Shown here: positions 43,308-56,900 of the stretch, piece after piece | Layout: every line of letters begins with the position of its first letter | How positions within the stretch are numbered: the first letter of the stretch is position 1 | DNA from: Gracilaria domingensis | Taxonomy: Eukaryota; Rhodophyta; Florideophyceae; Gracilariales; Gracilariaceae | Assembly: GCA_022539475.1 (NCBI GenBank) | Contig: VCMS01000199.1 | Span: forward strand, 1-64,000 | Length of the DNA: 64,000 nucleotides | Reading direction: 5' to 3' | Notes under the pieces: model-generated | Databases searched by the model: none | Told to the model about the DNA's origin: nothing | The model's input: only the letters and a program-made list of their open reading frames with translations | Position numbers and translations under genes: made by a program

Positions 43308-46300
43308 CAGGCCCGTATTTCTGACTGACTACTTTTGCAAAGACGACAGTTTATAGTCATGCACATTTCTCCAAATTCAGTCAAAAGTAGTCATAAAGTA
43401 GTCACCAGGAGTAGAAGACAAACAAAAAACCTACAGGCATTGAAACATATCCAAACTATTACTGCTCTAATTACCATCTATCTTATGACACACACAAAAA
43501 ATCAAATGACAAAATGCAGCTGCCTTAAAGTGAACCACCGCACGTTGAACGCTCCGTAAACGCTTGACTTCAAACTGAACACACGCGCAAACAATTACTG
43601 TCATCTCTACAGTTCTTTTTAACCAAAAGTTTCAACTAGAGCACTTTGTTTGACCGAGATCGCTAAACAGAGATACAACTTGCACAAATGATGTCTGAGC
43701 TAAAACAGCTGCTTGTAAAATTATATTGCACGGTACTGGACTTAAATAGCCACGACAGTTTTTAACCTCTTTTCCATACGTCAAAGCCATTTCTAGGTCC
43801 CGTCGTTCTTTGTGATTCAAAACTGTAAGCTTTAATCGATGAAATATACTAAACAAATCTCTAAAATCCACAAAGTGGGACGATAGATCTTAAAATAGCT
43901 CCACGATTTTCCGTATTGCAGCATTAATTAACCCTTTTAAGACGGTTTGCTTATGTCTAGTGAGCTACACATAAGCGTGCAACATGATTGGGTAACCGCT
44001 ATAACCAATCGTTGACAGCGTGCCACTTGTCTGCCTGGCTTACGTCTAGCTTACTACACATAAACAAAAAATCTTTTTAATTCGCTACAAATTCAATCTG
44101 TTTGAAATCAAACCAATACCAATCGAACTCAAGTACAACGTGTATTTCAATCAACATGGTTTGTTACACTGCTCTCCCCTACCCGCATGATCGAGTCATA
44201 TCTTTCCTTCTCATTGGCTCTTTTCTATGTCTAGCTCACTTAACATAAGAACGTTTAGTCCCAAAAGGGTTACGAACACTGTCTATTGCTCTTTCGAGTT
44301 CTGGGAAAAATCGTGTTCAAACAACACAACTTGCTGAGGGAAGCTTAGCTGCTTCTCCTCCTTCCTGTCTTTTACTGAGGGTACCGATATCTATAAACAA
44401 CAAGCTTCCAGCATCAGAATCACAGATTTTGACGTCTGCACTCAGAGTTTGTGCTTGCTCGTAATTACTGTTACGAGCAGCGCACTGCAGGAGTGCAACG
44501 TAAACAGTCCGCCTGTGTGTACACCGCACTACTGGGAACCGCCTGCACGCTGCTAATGAGGCTTGCACAGTGTCATCGCGCTACACGGCGGACTTCAGTC
44601 TCGCAACAAGTCGCAAGTCTAAGCCGCATTCGTTAATGTTCAACAAAGCAGCGTTAAAAAGCACAACCACCCTAAGGGACTTTCGAAGCTCCGTAGGTGG
44701 CGCTAAAACAAACAACTGAGTATATATAAAACTGCTGTTACCGTCGTTTTGTTCAGGATCCCATGTACCAGCTTGTTCGTGGACCATTTTCCAACTATTT
44801 TCGAAGCGACTCTTGATATGTTGCGCCAAATCTTTAGCTAGACTTTGCCAAGAGAACAAGCAACGTAAGGTCACGGGATTCATCTCTATCTTTATCTGAC
44901 ACGGCTGTACTTTTTCGTGTTGGCAAGGCCGCGTCGAAATTATTGTCAGTTGATCCATCAAATTCGATGTTCAATGTGACTGACTGTGCCAAAACATCTT
45001 TATATACCGTCATACTTTCACTCGTTATGCACAGAGACTCATACAACTTCTTTAGCAAACGTGGCGCTCGAGAGAGAGTAACTTTTTGTCCGATTCGGGT
45101 TGTCTTGGTACACGTCGTACCTCTGCGAGAACATAAATGAACTCGGCCGAAGTGTTTTTCTGGTTATTTGACAATTGTGAAAGACCTTAACTGCTAAAAT
45201 GCATCTCATCAGCAACTGCAGCAATGTTGTTCATTCTGGTAAAGTACGTTAGCATTGCACTAAGCTCAGAGTGCCACCGCGTGGGGACGTCGTGTTTCAA
45301 TTTCTGTATACGGTCGTTAGTTACACCATCGTTTAACTGCTTCTGAATTGAAAGCTGCGATGCTTTGGGGTGTTGATTGAAATACGATATGATTTTGTTC
45401 ACGTGTGCCATCATCTTCTGTCACGGAGTACTAGCACGAAATGTATCCTTGACTGCTAACGCGAGTGTATGACACACGCAACGAACGGAACCAACATAGT
45501 TCGTCAATAAATCTACTGCTAGTGCAGTTGCACCTTCACTGTCGCTCGTTGCAATAAATACATGGACCCTATAAACCCCGGTTATGGCCGGAATATGGCC
45601 CATATGTGGCCGAAATGTTGGCGTATAAGTCGAAAGTTTGTGAGAGCGCTTATCTCACCAAGATATGTATTTCTTTTCTTTCAATGCGGCCATATTTGGG
45701 CCATATTTAGGCCATATTTAAGCCACATGCATGAAAACGAAACCTGTTTATCTTAACGAGATATATGCTCTCACGAGTTTTCGACTTATACGCCAACATT
45801 TCGGTCACATATCGGCCATATTTCGGCCATATCCGGGGTTTATAGGGTGGATTTTATCACCCCCAACGATAGCCTTCTGATCTAAAATCTCCTCCATTAT
45901 AGCTCGCATCTCCTGTCCATCTTGGAGGTGTCGCCGATGTTCAGCACGGATATCGGAACATTTCGTAGTACCCAATTCCCACCGATAGAATACCATGTCA
46001 TTACTAGAATTGGTGCGCCGAGGGCTGCCCTCCAGCCATCAACAATAAGGCTTCCGGTTTTTGCTTCATTCACAGAAAACTTTAGAATAGAGCAGACCGC
46101 TTTGTAGATAGTCAAAAGGTAACGTTCAATCAGTGTCTCACTAGAAAGAGAAATCCGACCTCCGCAGACATCTATGAAACCTTGCATAAGAGGGGAACCT
46201 ACTTCGGACAGCGGAGACTCTGTGGCACATGCAAGTAGAACTGATTCAACTGTTGTAGATCTTTTGGAGCTATGTCATACTTGGTTTCAGTCGAAGCTGC

Positions 46301-47124
46301 TGCCGAAGATGGCTGATTCCAAAAGAAGCTGCTCGCCGACCTTGCTCCATTTTTCTTCTTCCAACGTTTCCCTTCTAGTCGAATGATGTTTTCGATAGGA
46401 TCCGCGGGAGCGTGGGAGACGTTCGTTTGTTGCAATACGTCGCCAACAGTTTTGTGTTTGTTACTACGGTGATTAATAATGTTAGACGTAGACATATTGC
46501 TGTTGACGGATCGGACATGATCGCATACACAACATAAGAATGTAAATTTTGTTCCGCTTATCCGAAGTTGGGCTGCATGAGTGCTCCGAACCGACGTTTT
46601 CGCATGGGAATTACTTCGAACGCTTGCCTTGCGTCTTCGTTTTTGGTTCTGCTTCTGCAAAGACAGCAGATTTTGTGCGTGCTGGTGTAGCTGCACGTCT
46701 TGTTGCACCTATTCTGGGACCTGAGCTGGTAGCTCTTCGTCAAGCGCGCTCGTAATATTGGCCTTCGTAAGTGCCTTTCGTTCCGTCATTTTGTAAAATT
46801 TGAAACAAACGAAGAATGAAAATGAGACTAAAGAATGCTCAGAAAAAGAACAAAGTAGATATCTCTGTCAAATGCAGAGCGTTGCCGTCGTCGACTCTGA
46901 GCTGTTGCCTGAGTGCTCATGATTGAAATCAGGAATTGTTCAGTGAGGGATTGTTCTGAGCCTGATGAAAATCATCTCACGGTGCATCGGATGCCCTGAG
47001 AGGACCAAACTGAAGGTCAACTGCTTCTGACTAATCTGACTAGACTACTTTGAGATTTCTGTAGTCAGTTAGTCATGACTACCTCATATTATCCCCTAGT
47101 CAGTCAGTCAGAAGTACGGGCCTG
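43308..47124 (-). mobile_element. Complete hAT element, transposase decayed (3817 bp)
   Basis: Ends CAGGCCCGTA(T/C)TTCTGACTGACTA form inverted repeats of about 23 bp, flanked by the 8-bp duplication, the hAT hallmark. Subterminal AGTAGTC/GACTAC words cluster at both ends. A leftward transposase is recognisable in pieces: BED finger FLCCVCDHVRSVNSNMSTSN...H (46560-46440), first catalytic region LIVDGWRAALGAPILVMTW (about 46050-46000), SDSEGATALAVDLLTNY and CVCHTLALAVKD (45545-45440), VPTRWHSELSAML (about 45285). The dimerisation region is not clear. Frames shift repeatedly and a 281-bp MITE sits in the gene, so it is non-autonomous. Confidence 0.9.
45567..45847. mobile_element. 281-bp MITE nested in the hAT element
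   Basis: Inverted repeats of about 90 bp starting CCCTATAAACCCCGG and ending CCGGGGTTTATAGGG, flanked by TGGA (45563-45566, 45848-45851). The centre has three GGCCATATTT repeats. It interrupts the transposase between the catalytic region and the C..H box. Confidence 0.9.
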
Positions 47125-47132
47125 CAAAAACC
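47125..47132. repeat. Right 8-bp target-site duplication
   Basis: CAAAAACC, see 43300-43307. Confidence 0.9.
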
Positions 47133-47894
47133 ATAACACGACTGCTAGCGCTGGCCTGCGTTTGCGCGTGCTGCTCCGCAGCAACCCCATGCGTGCTCGC
47201 GTGCCGCCCGCCGCACGCACGCCTGCACGCGCTTGCCTGCGCCAGTCCCATTGCCCTTTCCGCCGGTTTCCAACACTGGCCGGAACCTCTCCCAGTCTTC
47301 CATATCTGACTGTCCTGCCACCACCGCCGCCGCGCCGCCGCGCTACCGGGCTACCACCACGACATATATCTCTATCTCTGGTCTGTGTTCTATCTCTGCC
47401 GCGGCTGCGAGCGTGGCATCCGTCACCATGCATCTCGCTGGTGTCGCGGGTGTGGGGGCGTGCAGGCTCTTAAACCTGCGGCAATGACGCGCGCTTGCTT
47501 CTGCATGTGGGTCGACTGCTCTAGCGCGGTGGTTTAGCTCTAGTGCTAGTGGTTGGAGCGATTGTTTCAAAGAATGCTCATTTGTTGGCACGAGCACGCT
47601 CCATTTGGCAGTAGATATACTTTCGGACGATTGGATGGCCGCTGTTAGAGGTTCACTAAACATTGGAACTGATCTCTGGTGTGTAGTGATAGGGTAGCGG
47701 GTAGAGTACTCGCCATTTTGAATTCAAACCTTCAAAGTTTATTGAGCCTTTTCTGCACCCCTTTTACACGTTTTAAACGTCTGAAAAAGGTTTAAAACTT
47801 ATAAAAAAAGTATTGAACGTTTTAAATGTTTCCGTACTCATTTATGCTGTCCTTCACTAGTGTCTATCCGCCGAACGGTAAGGGGTACAGAGTA
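47133..47894. other. GC-rich patch and flank, no gene supported
   Basis: 47140-47520 is far richer in G+C and CpG (GCGCGTGCTGC, CCGCCCGCCGCACGC) than its neighbours. All six frames look equally open, as expected from composition, so I do not call a gene. Confidence 0.5.
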
Positions 47895-48864
47895 TTCTTC
47901 TCCCATGCTTAATGTTGTACAGTTATGGACACTGTAAAACTCCAGTATTTCAAATAATCTGGACATCAATTTCCATGCCTGTTTCTACCGTTTGCATCAC
48001 TCCTTTCAATCGTCGGTTATAATTCTGTACACTGCCGAGAATCTATGTTGGCAGCGCAAACTTTGTTTTGAACGTTGGAGACCTCTGCATTAGAGCCTAG
48101 GAACTTTTTATATGTTCCGTCTTGTTATTACTTTGTCTACTACATTTGCATCGCGTAACGTTAATAAGCTATGAAGAAAATAATAATGAAAGGAAATGAA
48201 TACCTGGGGTGACACTTATGGTTCAATGAAGCTTCCTTCAGCTAATTTATGAGCTCTTTAAATCTTCATTGAAGAGAAGACGTGTTTCTTCAAAGTAGCA
48301 AGAGACTTTCTAATGAAACTTTACATTATATCTTCCGCAAAAGGTTGCTTGTTTGCTGCCTGCACAAAAGATAGCCATAAAGTGAGAGTCGTTTTACACA
48401 CGAAACGTAGATAATGGTTTCAGAGCACCGTGCTCCTAATCGTAACAAACATATTCAACATTTCCACTTTGCCATAAGCTAGGTAGAGAGCTACATTATC
48501 TTTGAACGGAGCGATCTCACAACGAAGTAGCGAAGATTAGGGCCTTTCTAGAAGAAGACGTGGACAAATTTTGATATGTCCATGTCCTCGCTTCTCGACC
48601 GAAGACAAGAGAAAGACACGTGAAAATGGTCCTCTCAGATATGTTTCTAAGTTTCAGGATATTCAGCTTGTTTAATTTAAATTCTTTCGTTAAACGTTTG
48701 CAATTTGTACATATCTTGTCCTTATGTAGAAAGGCCCTTAGCTTCGCTGGGCTTCGCGTAGCGCTCGACATGCTCAGACCAAGCTAGTGTATTTTAATTA
48801 AATTCATGGGAAAAAGTCCGTGCACAGAACTAAGCCATGTACAGAATTAGGCCTGAGAGAAGGA
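47895..48864 (-). mobile_element. MITE copy 2 (970 bp, TA target duplication)
   Basis: Inverse-orientation relative of 29474-30241. TA flanks at 47893-47894 and 48865-48866. About 200 bp longer than copy 1, with the difference in the middle and near the SRP-distal end. Confidence 0.9.
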
Positions 48865-49611
48865 TATAAATCTGTGCCCCTTACTAAAAGCACGATTTTT
48901 TATACTGGTATAAGGCTATCCTTCTAAGAATACTCCTTAGAGCAACTCCACCGGTGGAGGCAAATTAGTAAAGAAGTATTTTGCTTCAGTCTTCATCTTC
49001 ACGGGAACAAATATAGGAGCAAAGTTTTGAACAGGTTCAGATTTCCGAACCAAATGCTGTCCATTTGGTTCGGAAATACGGGCGTGTCCAAAACCGTTGA
49101 ATCAAAAGAAAATCTTAGATACCTGTGTAGCAATAATTGGTCTTCTTGGTGTCGGTTTAACGACAAAAAACCAAAACACTATGGCGTTGCACACAACGGA
49201 ACTACTTCAGAGATGAAATATTTACCCTTGATTTCAGGCTGTTTGTAGGTTTCAGATTAAGCGATAACGCTTATTGTTTGGACACGTGCGTCCAAGCAAC
49301 ATGATGTATAGTCACAAGAGCTGACTGATGGTGACCAGCCCTACAGCTGGAAATCCGACTGACGTATCCGACCGATTTCCCTCCGATGCATATCCGGATT
49401 CGGCACCTCCCCTGAAGCATTCGGCTTCCGCTCCCTACTTAACAGGCGACTAGGGCCACTCACAGTAAACGGGGCTCTCCCAGCATTCCTAACATGCCTG
49501 ACATACTCACCCCGCTTCCACGCGTCTTACCTCTCTGCCTGCTAGCAGCCAGAATTCCACTAGGAGACCATCATTCAAATGATCCTCTTTTGGAAGTAGC
49601 TCTATTCAATT
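48865..49611. other. Intergenic, with hairpin and shared segment
   Basis: 48866-48930 resembles 28966-29050. A 15-bp hairpin (TTTCCGAACCAAATG, loop CTGTC, inverse) lies at 49042-49076. 49488-49611 may be the leader of the gag-like gene. Confidence 0.5.
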
Positions 49612-51350
49612 ATGAATTCCCCGAACGACGACCCATCAAATATGTCCCAGGACCACTCACCGGACACCGACGTTCCTCACACCCCCGCTAGTCAGCCAGG
49701 AGATCCCAGCGAGCGCATCGAACCTCTCCCGCACTCTCCCAACAATGCGAACCAGGGCTCTGTATCCGCCTTTTTTCCGCGTGCAACTCTGCACAGCGCC
49801 CACGAGCAGAAATACAAGTCGGTCATTTCGCGAATGCTTCGCGATAACCCGGATGGGGCCACTTTCTTGGAGCGTTTAAGGACCAAGTTGGACCCGCTTT
49901 TACTTTGCGCGCCGTCTGTCCTTCAGAACCGCACATGCATCAACGCATTGATCAACAAACTGAAGTATATTAATATCGACATCCCCACCCATAAGTACCG
50001 CCACCCGATCGCACGCGTTGCCTATGTGATATGGGACGGTGAAGATGATGATAACAAGAACTTCGAGACAATCGTTAGCCATGTCGTTCAACGACAACCA
50101 CACCCCTACGCCGACGAAACGAAAGGAACACCAGACCCACTGGAAGATGGAGAGGTTGCTACAATAACGCCTCACGATGAGATTGATGAGAACGATAGTG
50201 AAATGGAGAAGCCGATGGATAGATTCAAATAATTCTTGCGCTCTAACAAGACCTTTAAGAAGCGAACAGAGCACCCGACAACTTCGCGCCAGAGTGATGC
50301 AGCAAACAACCGCGCTACATTGCCCTAGAAGACTCCTGACCACTTTCAACGACCGCAACGTATCAGATTTGACGGTACACTTACGCAAGAACAGCGTCTA
50401 TCTATCGATACTGCGCATACGAAGAGCTACACTGAGGTCTCTCAGGATATGAGGAATCTCGCCAACCTGGCCTACGGAGAGCAAGACCACAGCTCTATCA
50501 AGCGTATGGAGTTCATCCAAAAGGCATCCTCCCAGGTGGGTTATGCCTGCAAGGATGGCAAGACGTATGGGGGAACGGTTAAGGAATTCTGAGAACCGCG
50601 ATCAACAGCTACGAGCAAATTGTGTTGAAAACATACATGTTGAGCGACAACGAAGCGCTCTATTTACTTCCGCACATGCTCAAAGACAATGCTCTGACGT
50701 TCTTTGATCAGAATTTGAAGGCTATTACTACAGACGACACAGTCTCCAAGCAAATGATGGCGTCCAAATTCCACCACACCGCTCAACAACAACGCGTTTT
50801 ATCATTTCTCAAGAATCTGCACTTGAATGATTACCTCGATGGTAACAGAACCATTAATGAGGCGTATTGTGCGCTAACGGATGAGATTGAGTCAAAGTTC
50901 TATAGCATTCCTCACGGATTGCAGATGGACGAATGCAAGCGCGACCTCCTCATTGCCTCCATGGAGAATATGTAATGGTGCGCGATCTAACTCTACAGGC
51001 CCAATTCAGTTTACCCGACCTATCACGACCTCTACATCGCTCTCGCAGACTGCGCTCAGCGCTATTGCCAAAAGCAGATGAAGTTGGGGAACGAACGAGG
51101 CCAACATGGTGGAGTACAGAAGCCTATTGCCTCAGTCAACTACGCGAACGCACGCTATGGCGGGCCAAATGGGAGTCCTAACTTCCGCCGCGGTCCACAG
51201 TCCGGAATATGGCCGAAATAATGGCGACACACGTGTACGAGAAAAGGCCTTATTCAGAAGGCCAAGAAATGGAGCATATATGTTCCATGAGCGGTCTCAA
51301 ACAGGAATAAAACTCGGCTTAAGGAGACCATAAATCGATACAATTGATGC
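49612..51350 (+). mobile_element. Retrotransposon gag-like remnant
   Basis: ATG 49612 opens 206 codons (MNSPNDDPSNMSQDHSPDTD, Pro/Ser/Asp-rich, then a helical region). The signal continues in other frames: RFDGTLTQEQRLSIDTAH (about 50360), NLANLAYGEQDHSSIKR (50455), then 50622-50975 with EALYLLPHMLKDNALTFFDQ, the 'LP..L.g.A..yf' pattern of Ty3/Ty1 gag proteins, and SFLKNLHLNDYL...EAYCALTDEIESKF. Downstream YIALADCAQRYCQKQMKL and an Asn/Gly/Pro-rich tail follow after a stop. No clear zinc knuckle, protease or RT follows; LTRs were not found. Several stops and shifts make it dead. Confidence 0.5.
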
Positions 51351-52187
51351 GCAATAGTGGCCGGATTCCTGTACTTCGAGGCAACTCTCGGACATATGAT
51401 GGTCACTTTGGATGCCCCATATCACATCGAAATGTTTTCAATATTGTCTCACACATAGGACCTGAATGGTTCGCGGTTTAGAACGAGAAGAGACCAATGC
51501 AAGTACTTTAGGTAGCACGAACCTGAGTCCTGATCTAGTACTGTCGGTGGACGTGTTTGTCACATAAATGTGATCGAAGTATGCACGAACAAGACCTCAA
51601 CAAGGTTCGATAGAAGGACCCATTTATACTTATATCTGGTCAGATTGTGTTCAGTGCGTAGGCATGAATAGTCCTTATTGAGTGCTAATGTAGATACCCA
51701 AAGCTACCAGGTAAACATCCAACCGTTTCCTAATTCAATGCGTAAAAGTCCCATCACATGATCCTTTATTGACGAACATAGCGGGAAAGTATCGATGGCT
51801 AAATCCACACTACCGACAAGAATCGTTGTGGAAGCGGTTCATCTCTGAAGAGAACGATAGTGACATTTGGAAACGTCTTAAAGCGGTCTTCTTCTACACC
51901 AAATCAATGAGAACCACTTTTGTAGCCACCACATCTATTTCAATCGTACCTCAATGATTCTCAACGAGTTGAAGGAGATGTGGAGACTTTCTGTCCCTCA
52001 CTCTTGGGGCAGGTTCCTATTAGTTGTACTGTTCGACTTTTGTGAATTCTTCCGATGACGTATGGGACTCGGAAAAGATACCAGCTCTACGTTGTGGAAG
52101 CTTTCCATAACCCTGAATGTCAGCGCCGTTATCAGAACGACTATTGCGAGATAAGAACCTTCGCTTAGGTGCTTTTTTCGGCTTCTT
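51351..52187. other. Non-coding or heavily decayed
   Basis: Short frames only (for example 51769-51957). No motif recognised. Confidence 0.4.
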
Positions 52188-53374
52188 TTAGCTTACTTCG
52201 TGACGGGACCTGGGCTGAACTTCAGAACTATGCTCCTCATCACTTGCATCGCCGATACATGAACTGTGAAGAATTTCATTCACCCGACCTGCTTTGCGTG
52301 CGCATGAGTTCGAACCTACCTTACCAGAAGTCTTTTGAACTCGGGTGATACTAACGCGGCGTGGGACTTTCTTTCCTACCATACCCGGACTGGCAGGTTG
52401 AACACACTGATTAGATGCGCTAGAGTCACCATCAGAAGCTTCTGGCAACTGCTCCATTTCGCGAGCGTCACTTGAACGGTTCTTCTCAGAATCATCATGA
52501 CTGCCATGTTCAGATTCGGGTTTATACTCTTCATCATTCCCAACATCCCCAGCATTTCTATGGTCCGGCATAATGTTCAAGAGTCTTGAACTGCGCTCAG
52601 CATGTCCATACTGATCAGAAATAATACCCATGGAAGTGGGTGCACCCCAATGAAAACGCTCTGGCTCGATTTCACCTCCATGCACGCGCGATTTGTTAAC
52701 TTCTGAAGCCGGGACGGATCTAAGACACGTCCGGAAGCAGCAGAGGTGGATTTGATAGCCACGGCGCTGCTCTTACGCTCTTCTTGCTTCCTTGCCTCTA
52801 CTGCTGCCTTCTTTTCGCGCTGGAGAGTCTCTTTCAACAAATCATTCAACACCTATCCTCCCTGTGCGGCAGCAAGAACTGGGTAGGTTTCGATTAGCTT
52901 GCGCTTAAGCTGCATAATCTGGGCAGAATACTTTTTCTTCACATAGCTGTGGGTGTGAGCTCCTCTTTTGATACCCAGGCCATGATACATAAATGATCGC
53001 CTATCATCTTTGATTGAGTTAGCCATATTCGGATAGATCGGAAAGTCAACTTCAATGGACTCAGAGTTGCATCCCAGCTTTTCCTGATATAAGCGATTGA
53101 AAAGAGCCCTTGCGGAGACAGTGGTATCTGTTGGGACGCCAGGTCTATCAGATTCTCTCAATCTCCTCTTCATCGACGACGTTGGAATCACAACAGAATT
53201 GGCCGGGAGTACTGCTCGATCACGAGCATCACTACCAGTCGTTACCGGTCCGGAATGATGATGAGATTCTCTTCTCGAATGGTTGGAAGCTTGAAGAGAA
53301 TGTGACGGGACCGAGCGGCGCTCTGACTGGATGGCGCTATTGGCAGTAACGCGATGAGAAGGTCTCATACTCAT
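52188..53374 (-). pseudogene. Unknown nuclear-type protein, divergent partner of the transposase
   Basis: From ATG 53374 (MSMRPSHRVTANSAIQSERR) the frame runs 173 codons to a TAG at 52855-52853 and continues in the same frame (VLNDLLKETLQREKKAAVEA) to about 52680, where a one-base shift leads into a 160-codon acidic Ser-rich tail ending at 52188. The central part (YQEKLGCNSESIEVDFPIYP, KRGAHTHSYVKKKYSAQIMQ, LKRKLIETYPVLAAAQGG) looks like a folded DNA- or protein-binding domain. CACTA-type elements often carry a second gene beside the transposase; that role is inferred from the head-to-head arrangement only. Confidence 0.45.
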
Positions 53375-53995
53375 GTTCAGAATAACGCTAGGCGCTGTTG
53401 TGCAACGAGTAAAGTGTGTTAGTCAATACCAGCTTCTAGACTGCGCAAATTGTCATCAGCGTACCTGTTTGATATGAACGAACGCTATGCAATTCACAAT
53501 GCACCTTGATGTCTCACAGCAGAGATTCAGTGAAAGAGTAGAACTTAACGCTCCTGGAGGCAATGCCTGTCCAGAGAAGAAAGAAAGTTGGATGTAACCG
53601 AGCTTTGAGGGACTGAGGGATAGGATGACGACATCGCGTATAAGGCCGAGAGGCTCAACAGCTTCAAGTACGCTCAGGATGAGCGGAGAAGACGGGAAGC
53701 GAAAGGACCCTCCTGGAGCCGGGAGATGAATTATTTCCCAAAAGTTTCAGCTCCCATTCCCACATTCGAAATTGATCTCAACTTCCAAGGCGGACAAAAA
53801 GGAGTTTAGGGTGGAGATTTACGCTTCTAGGGCTCTGAAAATGTAGAAGATCTGGCTGCATCTGGTATTTATTACTGTTTTTTAAGTAGAAAGATGTCGC
53901 TAAGAACCAAATTCCATACATCATAGGTCTTGTAGTACGAGCCAGTGTTTTCGAGGTCTGCATCCAAAAGGCTCACAGTGAAATAGTGAAAGAAG
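53375..53995. other. Divergent intergenic region
   Basis: Between the minus-strand unknown gene and the plus-strand transposase region. No palindrome like that at 653-2003 was seen. Confidence 0.4.
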
Positions 53996-56900
53996 ATGGG
54001 CAGAGGAAGAAAGAGATATCGCTGGAAAATATCTATGTGCGCAAATCCAACTTTCAATGAAACTGAACAAAGAAATGAGAACAACACACCCGCATTCGAA
54101 TTTCATTCAGCCACAGATGCTCACCATGATATCCCTACCTTGGGAAAAGATCAAAAAGACGGTAGTAGAAGAGGTAGTGGAGAAGAAGTGAATACGGTTC
54201 CAAACCAGGGACTCTGTGTTCCACCGGAAAAGGAATCTGAGCTCTCGCCATTTCCCCAGTCTGACGATGAACATCTTGACCGATTTTTTTGTCGTCATAG
54301 AACGATGGATAATGTGAACAGCAGACAATACGCAAATGTGTCTCAATTTTGAAACAGAGAGCAGAATGTCTTGGACGGTATGTCAAGTATAGGACCTTTG
54401 TCAACAATTCATGAAAGCCTAACGTTCACCTTTCGATCGTCCGATAATAGCAAATCTCCTCTTTCTCTTATTCTCAGTACTATTCGTGGAGAGTTCAAGT
54501 CAGAGAAACAAGTTGAGTATGAGCGACTATCTGCCTTTTTTTGTATAACGCCGAAGTTTCCAATGTTTCACAGAATGGGATACAGAGTTTGTTGCGTAAA
54601 ACGCCAATTCAATCGTCAACGTCGTACAGAGCTCTTGTGCCATACTCTGTGCAAAAGGAACACATTGAGAAATCATTCGTCAGTATGTGCTTCCATGGAC
54701 ACGCAGCCTACGCTGGAAAACTAAGATCTGCAAGAGAATGTCCAAGCTGCAATAGTCCACTGTCCGGTAGCAAACAGAAGTTTTGGTTCCTGCGACCATC
54801 ATCCGCAATGAAAGCACTGTGTCGAGCACGCCATTCCTTTCATGAAGTAACGAATGGATGTGTGAGGGCAAAGGAATCGTTGGAGAATCATCCTTTTGAT
54901 GTTCGAGACCATGACTACTACCATGGAGAACTGTTCCTCAAGAAACATGCTCAACGCCTTCAAAAGTGGCACATAGAGAGTAATGAGCTTTTCATTTTTC
55001 CTGCGTTATCTTCAGATGGATTTGAGTGCACCAGGAACCGGAGAGGTACTACAATATCCACTTGGCCAATAGTATCAACCGTCTTGAACTACAGCCCCAG
55101 AGAACGGAGCCAAGCTTCTAATTGCCTCATACATGCCATTGTTCCATCATCTCATGATCCTGAGTACTTTGATACATTCATAAGCAAAATTTTCTAAGAT
55201 CTAAAACACTTAGAGAACGGAGTATCAACTGTTTGCTACGACGGAAGAGTAAGAACTCTGAAGGTCTTCGTTCTTTTCTTCAATGCAGACTGGCCTGCTG
55301 CATCCAAGATACTGGGGTATGTTGGCCACATGGGCAAACTGTTTTGTCGTGTTTGCAAGAAACAAAGAGTTCAAGTTAAGGAATGCAAGTGCCTGTGTGC
55401 TGCTCTAGAGGACCGTGCGTTGCTTATGAGATCTCTTCGTTGCCGTGGGGCATACAAGATTGGTGATGGCATTGAAATGGAATGTATGGACAGCCGAGAA
55501 TCCTCTCAAATTAGTGAAAAATGGAAGCCATTGCGATCAAACAAGGACAACAAGAATAGGAAACGAGAGATTATCAAAGAATCCGGTATCAAAAGAAGCT
55601 CATGTTTGTCACAGTTATCGCTGGACTTTGTTTTCTCTTTCCCTTATGACGTGATGCACATTGTACTCCTAGGATGGACCAAGCACATACTGAGGCTTCT
55701 GACAGCAAGTCACCCAAGGCACGAAAGAATGACCCAACTCCCTCAGTACTGTTTGCCACCGAAGAAGCTTAAGTTAATCAACAGAGCTCTGGTGAACTGT
55801 GCACACGGTATCCCAAGCGGGTGGGGAAGATCTCCACTTTCTCTAGAGTGTCTTCCTCTTTTTAAGCGGAAGACTTCAAGCGCCACGCCGAGTTGTATCT
55901 TCTCCCTGTCTTTCATCGCTTCAGTGTACAGAAGGAGGTTCTGCAACTGTGGAACCAAACACGTCATATGGTGGGCTTATGCTTCAGTTATAATTGTGAC
56001 GCGGCTAGCCATCGGGTTCTGGCCACGGTGGTTGAGGAATGTTACGCAAGTTTCGTTCGTCTGTTCTGTCCAGACCGATCTTCGTTGTATTGCTTGACAC
56101 CTACGACACATATAATACTCTATCTTCCCGAGCTTTTGAAACAATGCGGTCCTCTTCCGGTCATTTCACAGTTCTTAGTGGAAAGACTTCTCGGAGAAAT
56201 TGGCAAAAGAGTACAACAAACATCCAATATTTCTTCTCATCTGTTCCACAATAACTTCAAATTGCTTGCTCTCAAGCTCGCAAATGATGGAAAGACATTT
56301 TTTGACGTTGTAGAGGAGTCCAAGTCAAACATTGTGACATTTTCAAGTCAAAGTAGTGGGAGGTCCTCGAAAAGAACAGAACATCTTCACACCGGTGAAA
56401 CTTGCCATGGGGCCGGGACGCCATTGGAAGATCTTAACGTTGAACAGAAGCGAGCTGCGCGGAAATTTCTTGCGGAAAACTTTCCAGCTCAGAGAGACGA
56501 AGCAATATAGTTTCAATCAAAGTGTTTAGAACTGCAACCATAAGCAGAGAACAGGGGTACTTCAAAATCGAGAGCGTGAAGTCACATGACATGCGATCCA
56601 AGAAATCTTCATAAGAATCACGACAGAAGTATTGCGTTGCGGCACATTTCATTCCTGAGACTTCAACCTTCTCCGTATGGGGAAAGTCAAAGAGGTGTGG
56701 ATAGTTGGCATCTGTACTATGGCGTTGTCCACGACATAATTGAGGTCGTTCTCGACGTAATCGGAATGAAAGTTAACGCAGTATTTGTAGATGTGAAATG
56801 GAAGCTGAACATGATTGAAGACGGGGGATTAGATCTTCTCTACTTGGAAAAGAAAGGACGCGGAAACATCACCACAGAACACATCACTTGCATTCAACGA

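Noticed and set aside
51199-51230. Second copy of the 281-bp MITE (GGAATATGGCC word)
   Set aside because: Only a short word matches; no terminal repeats.
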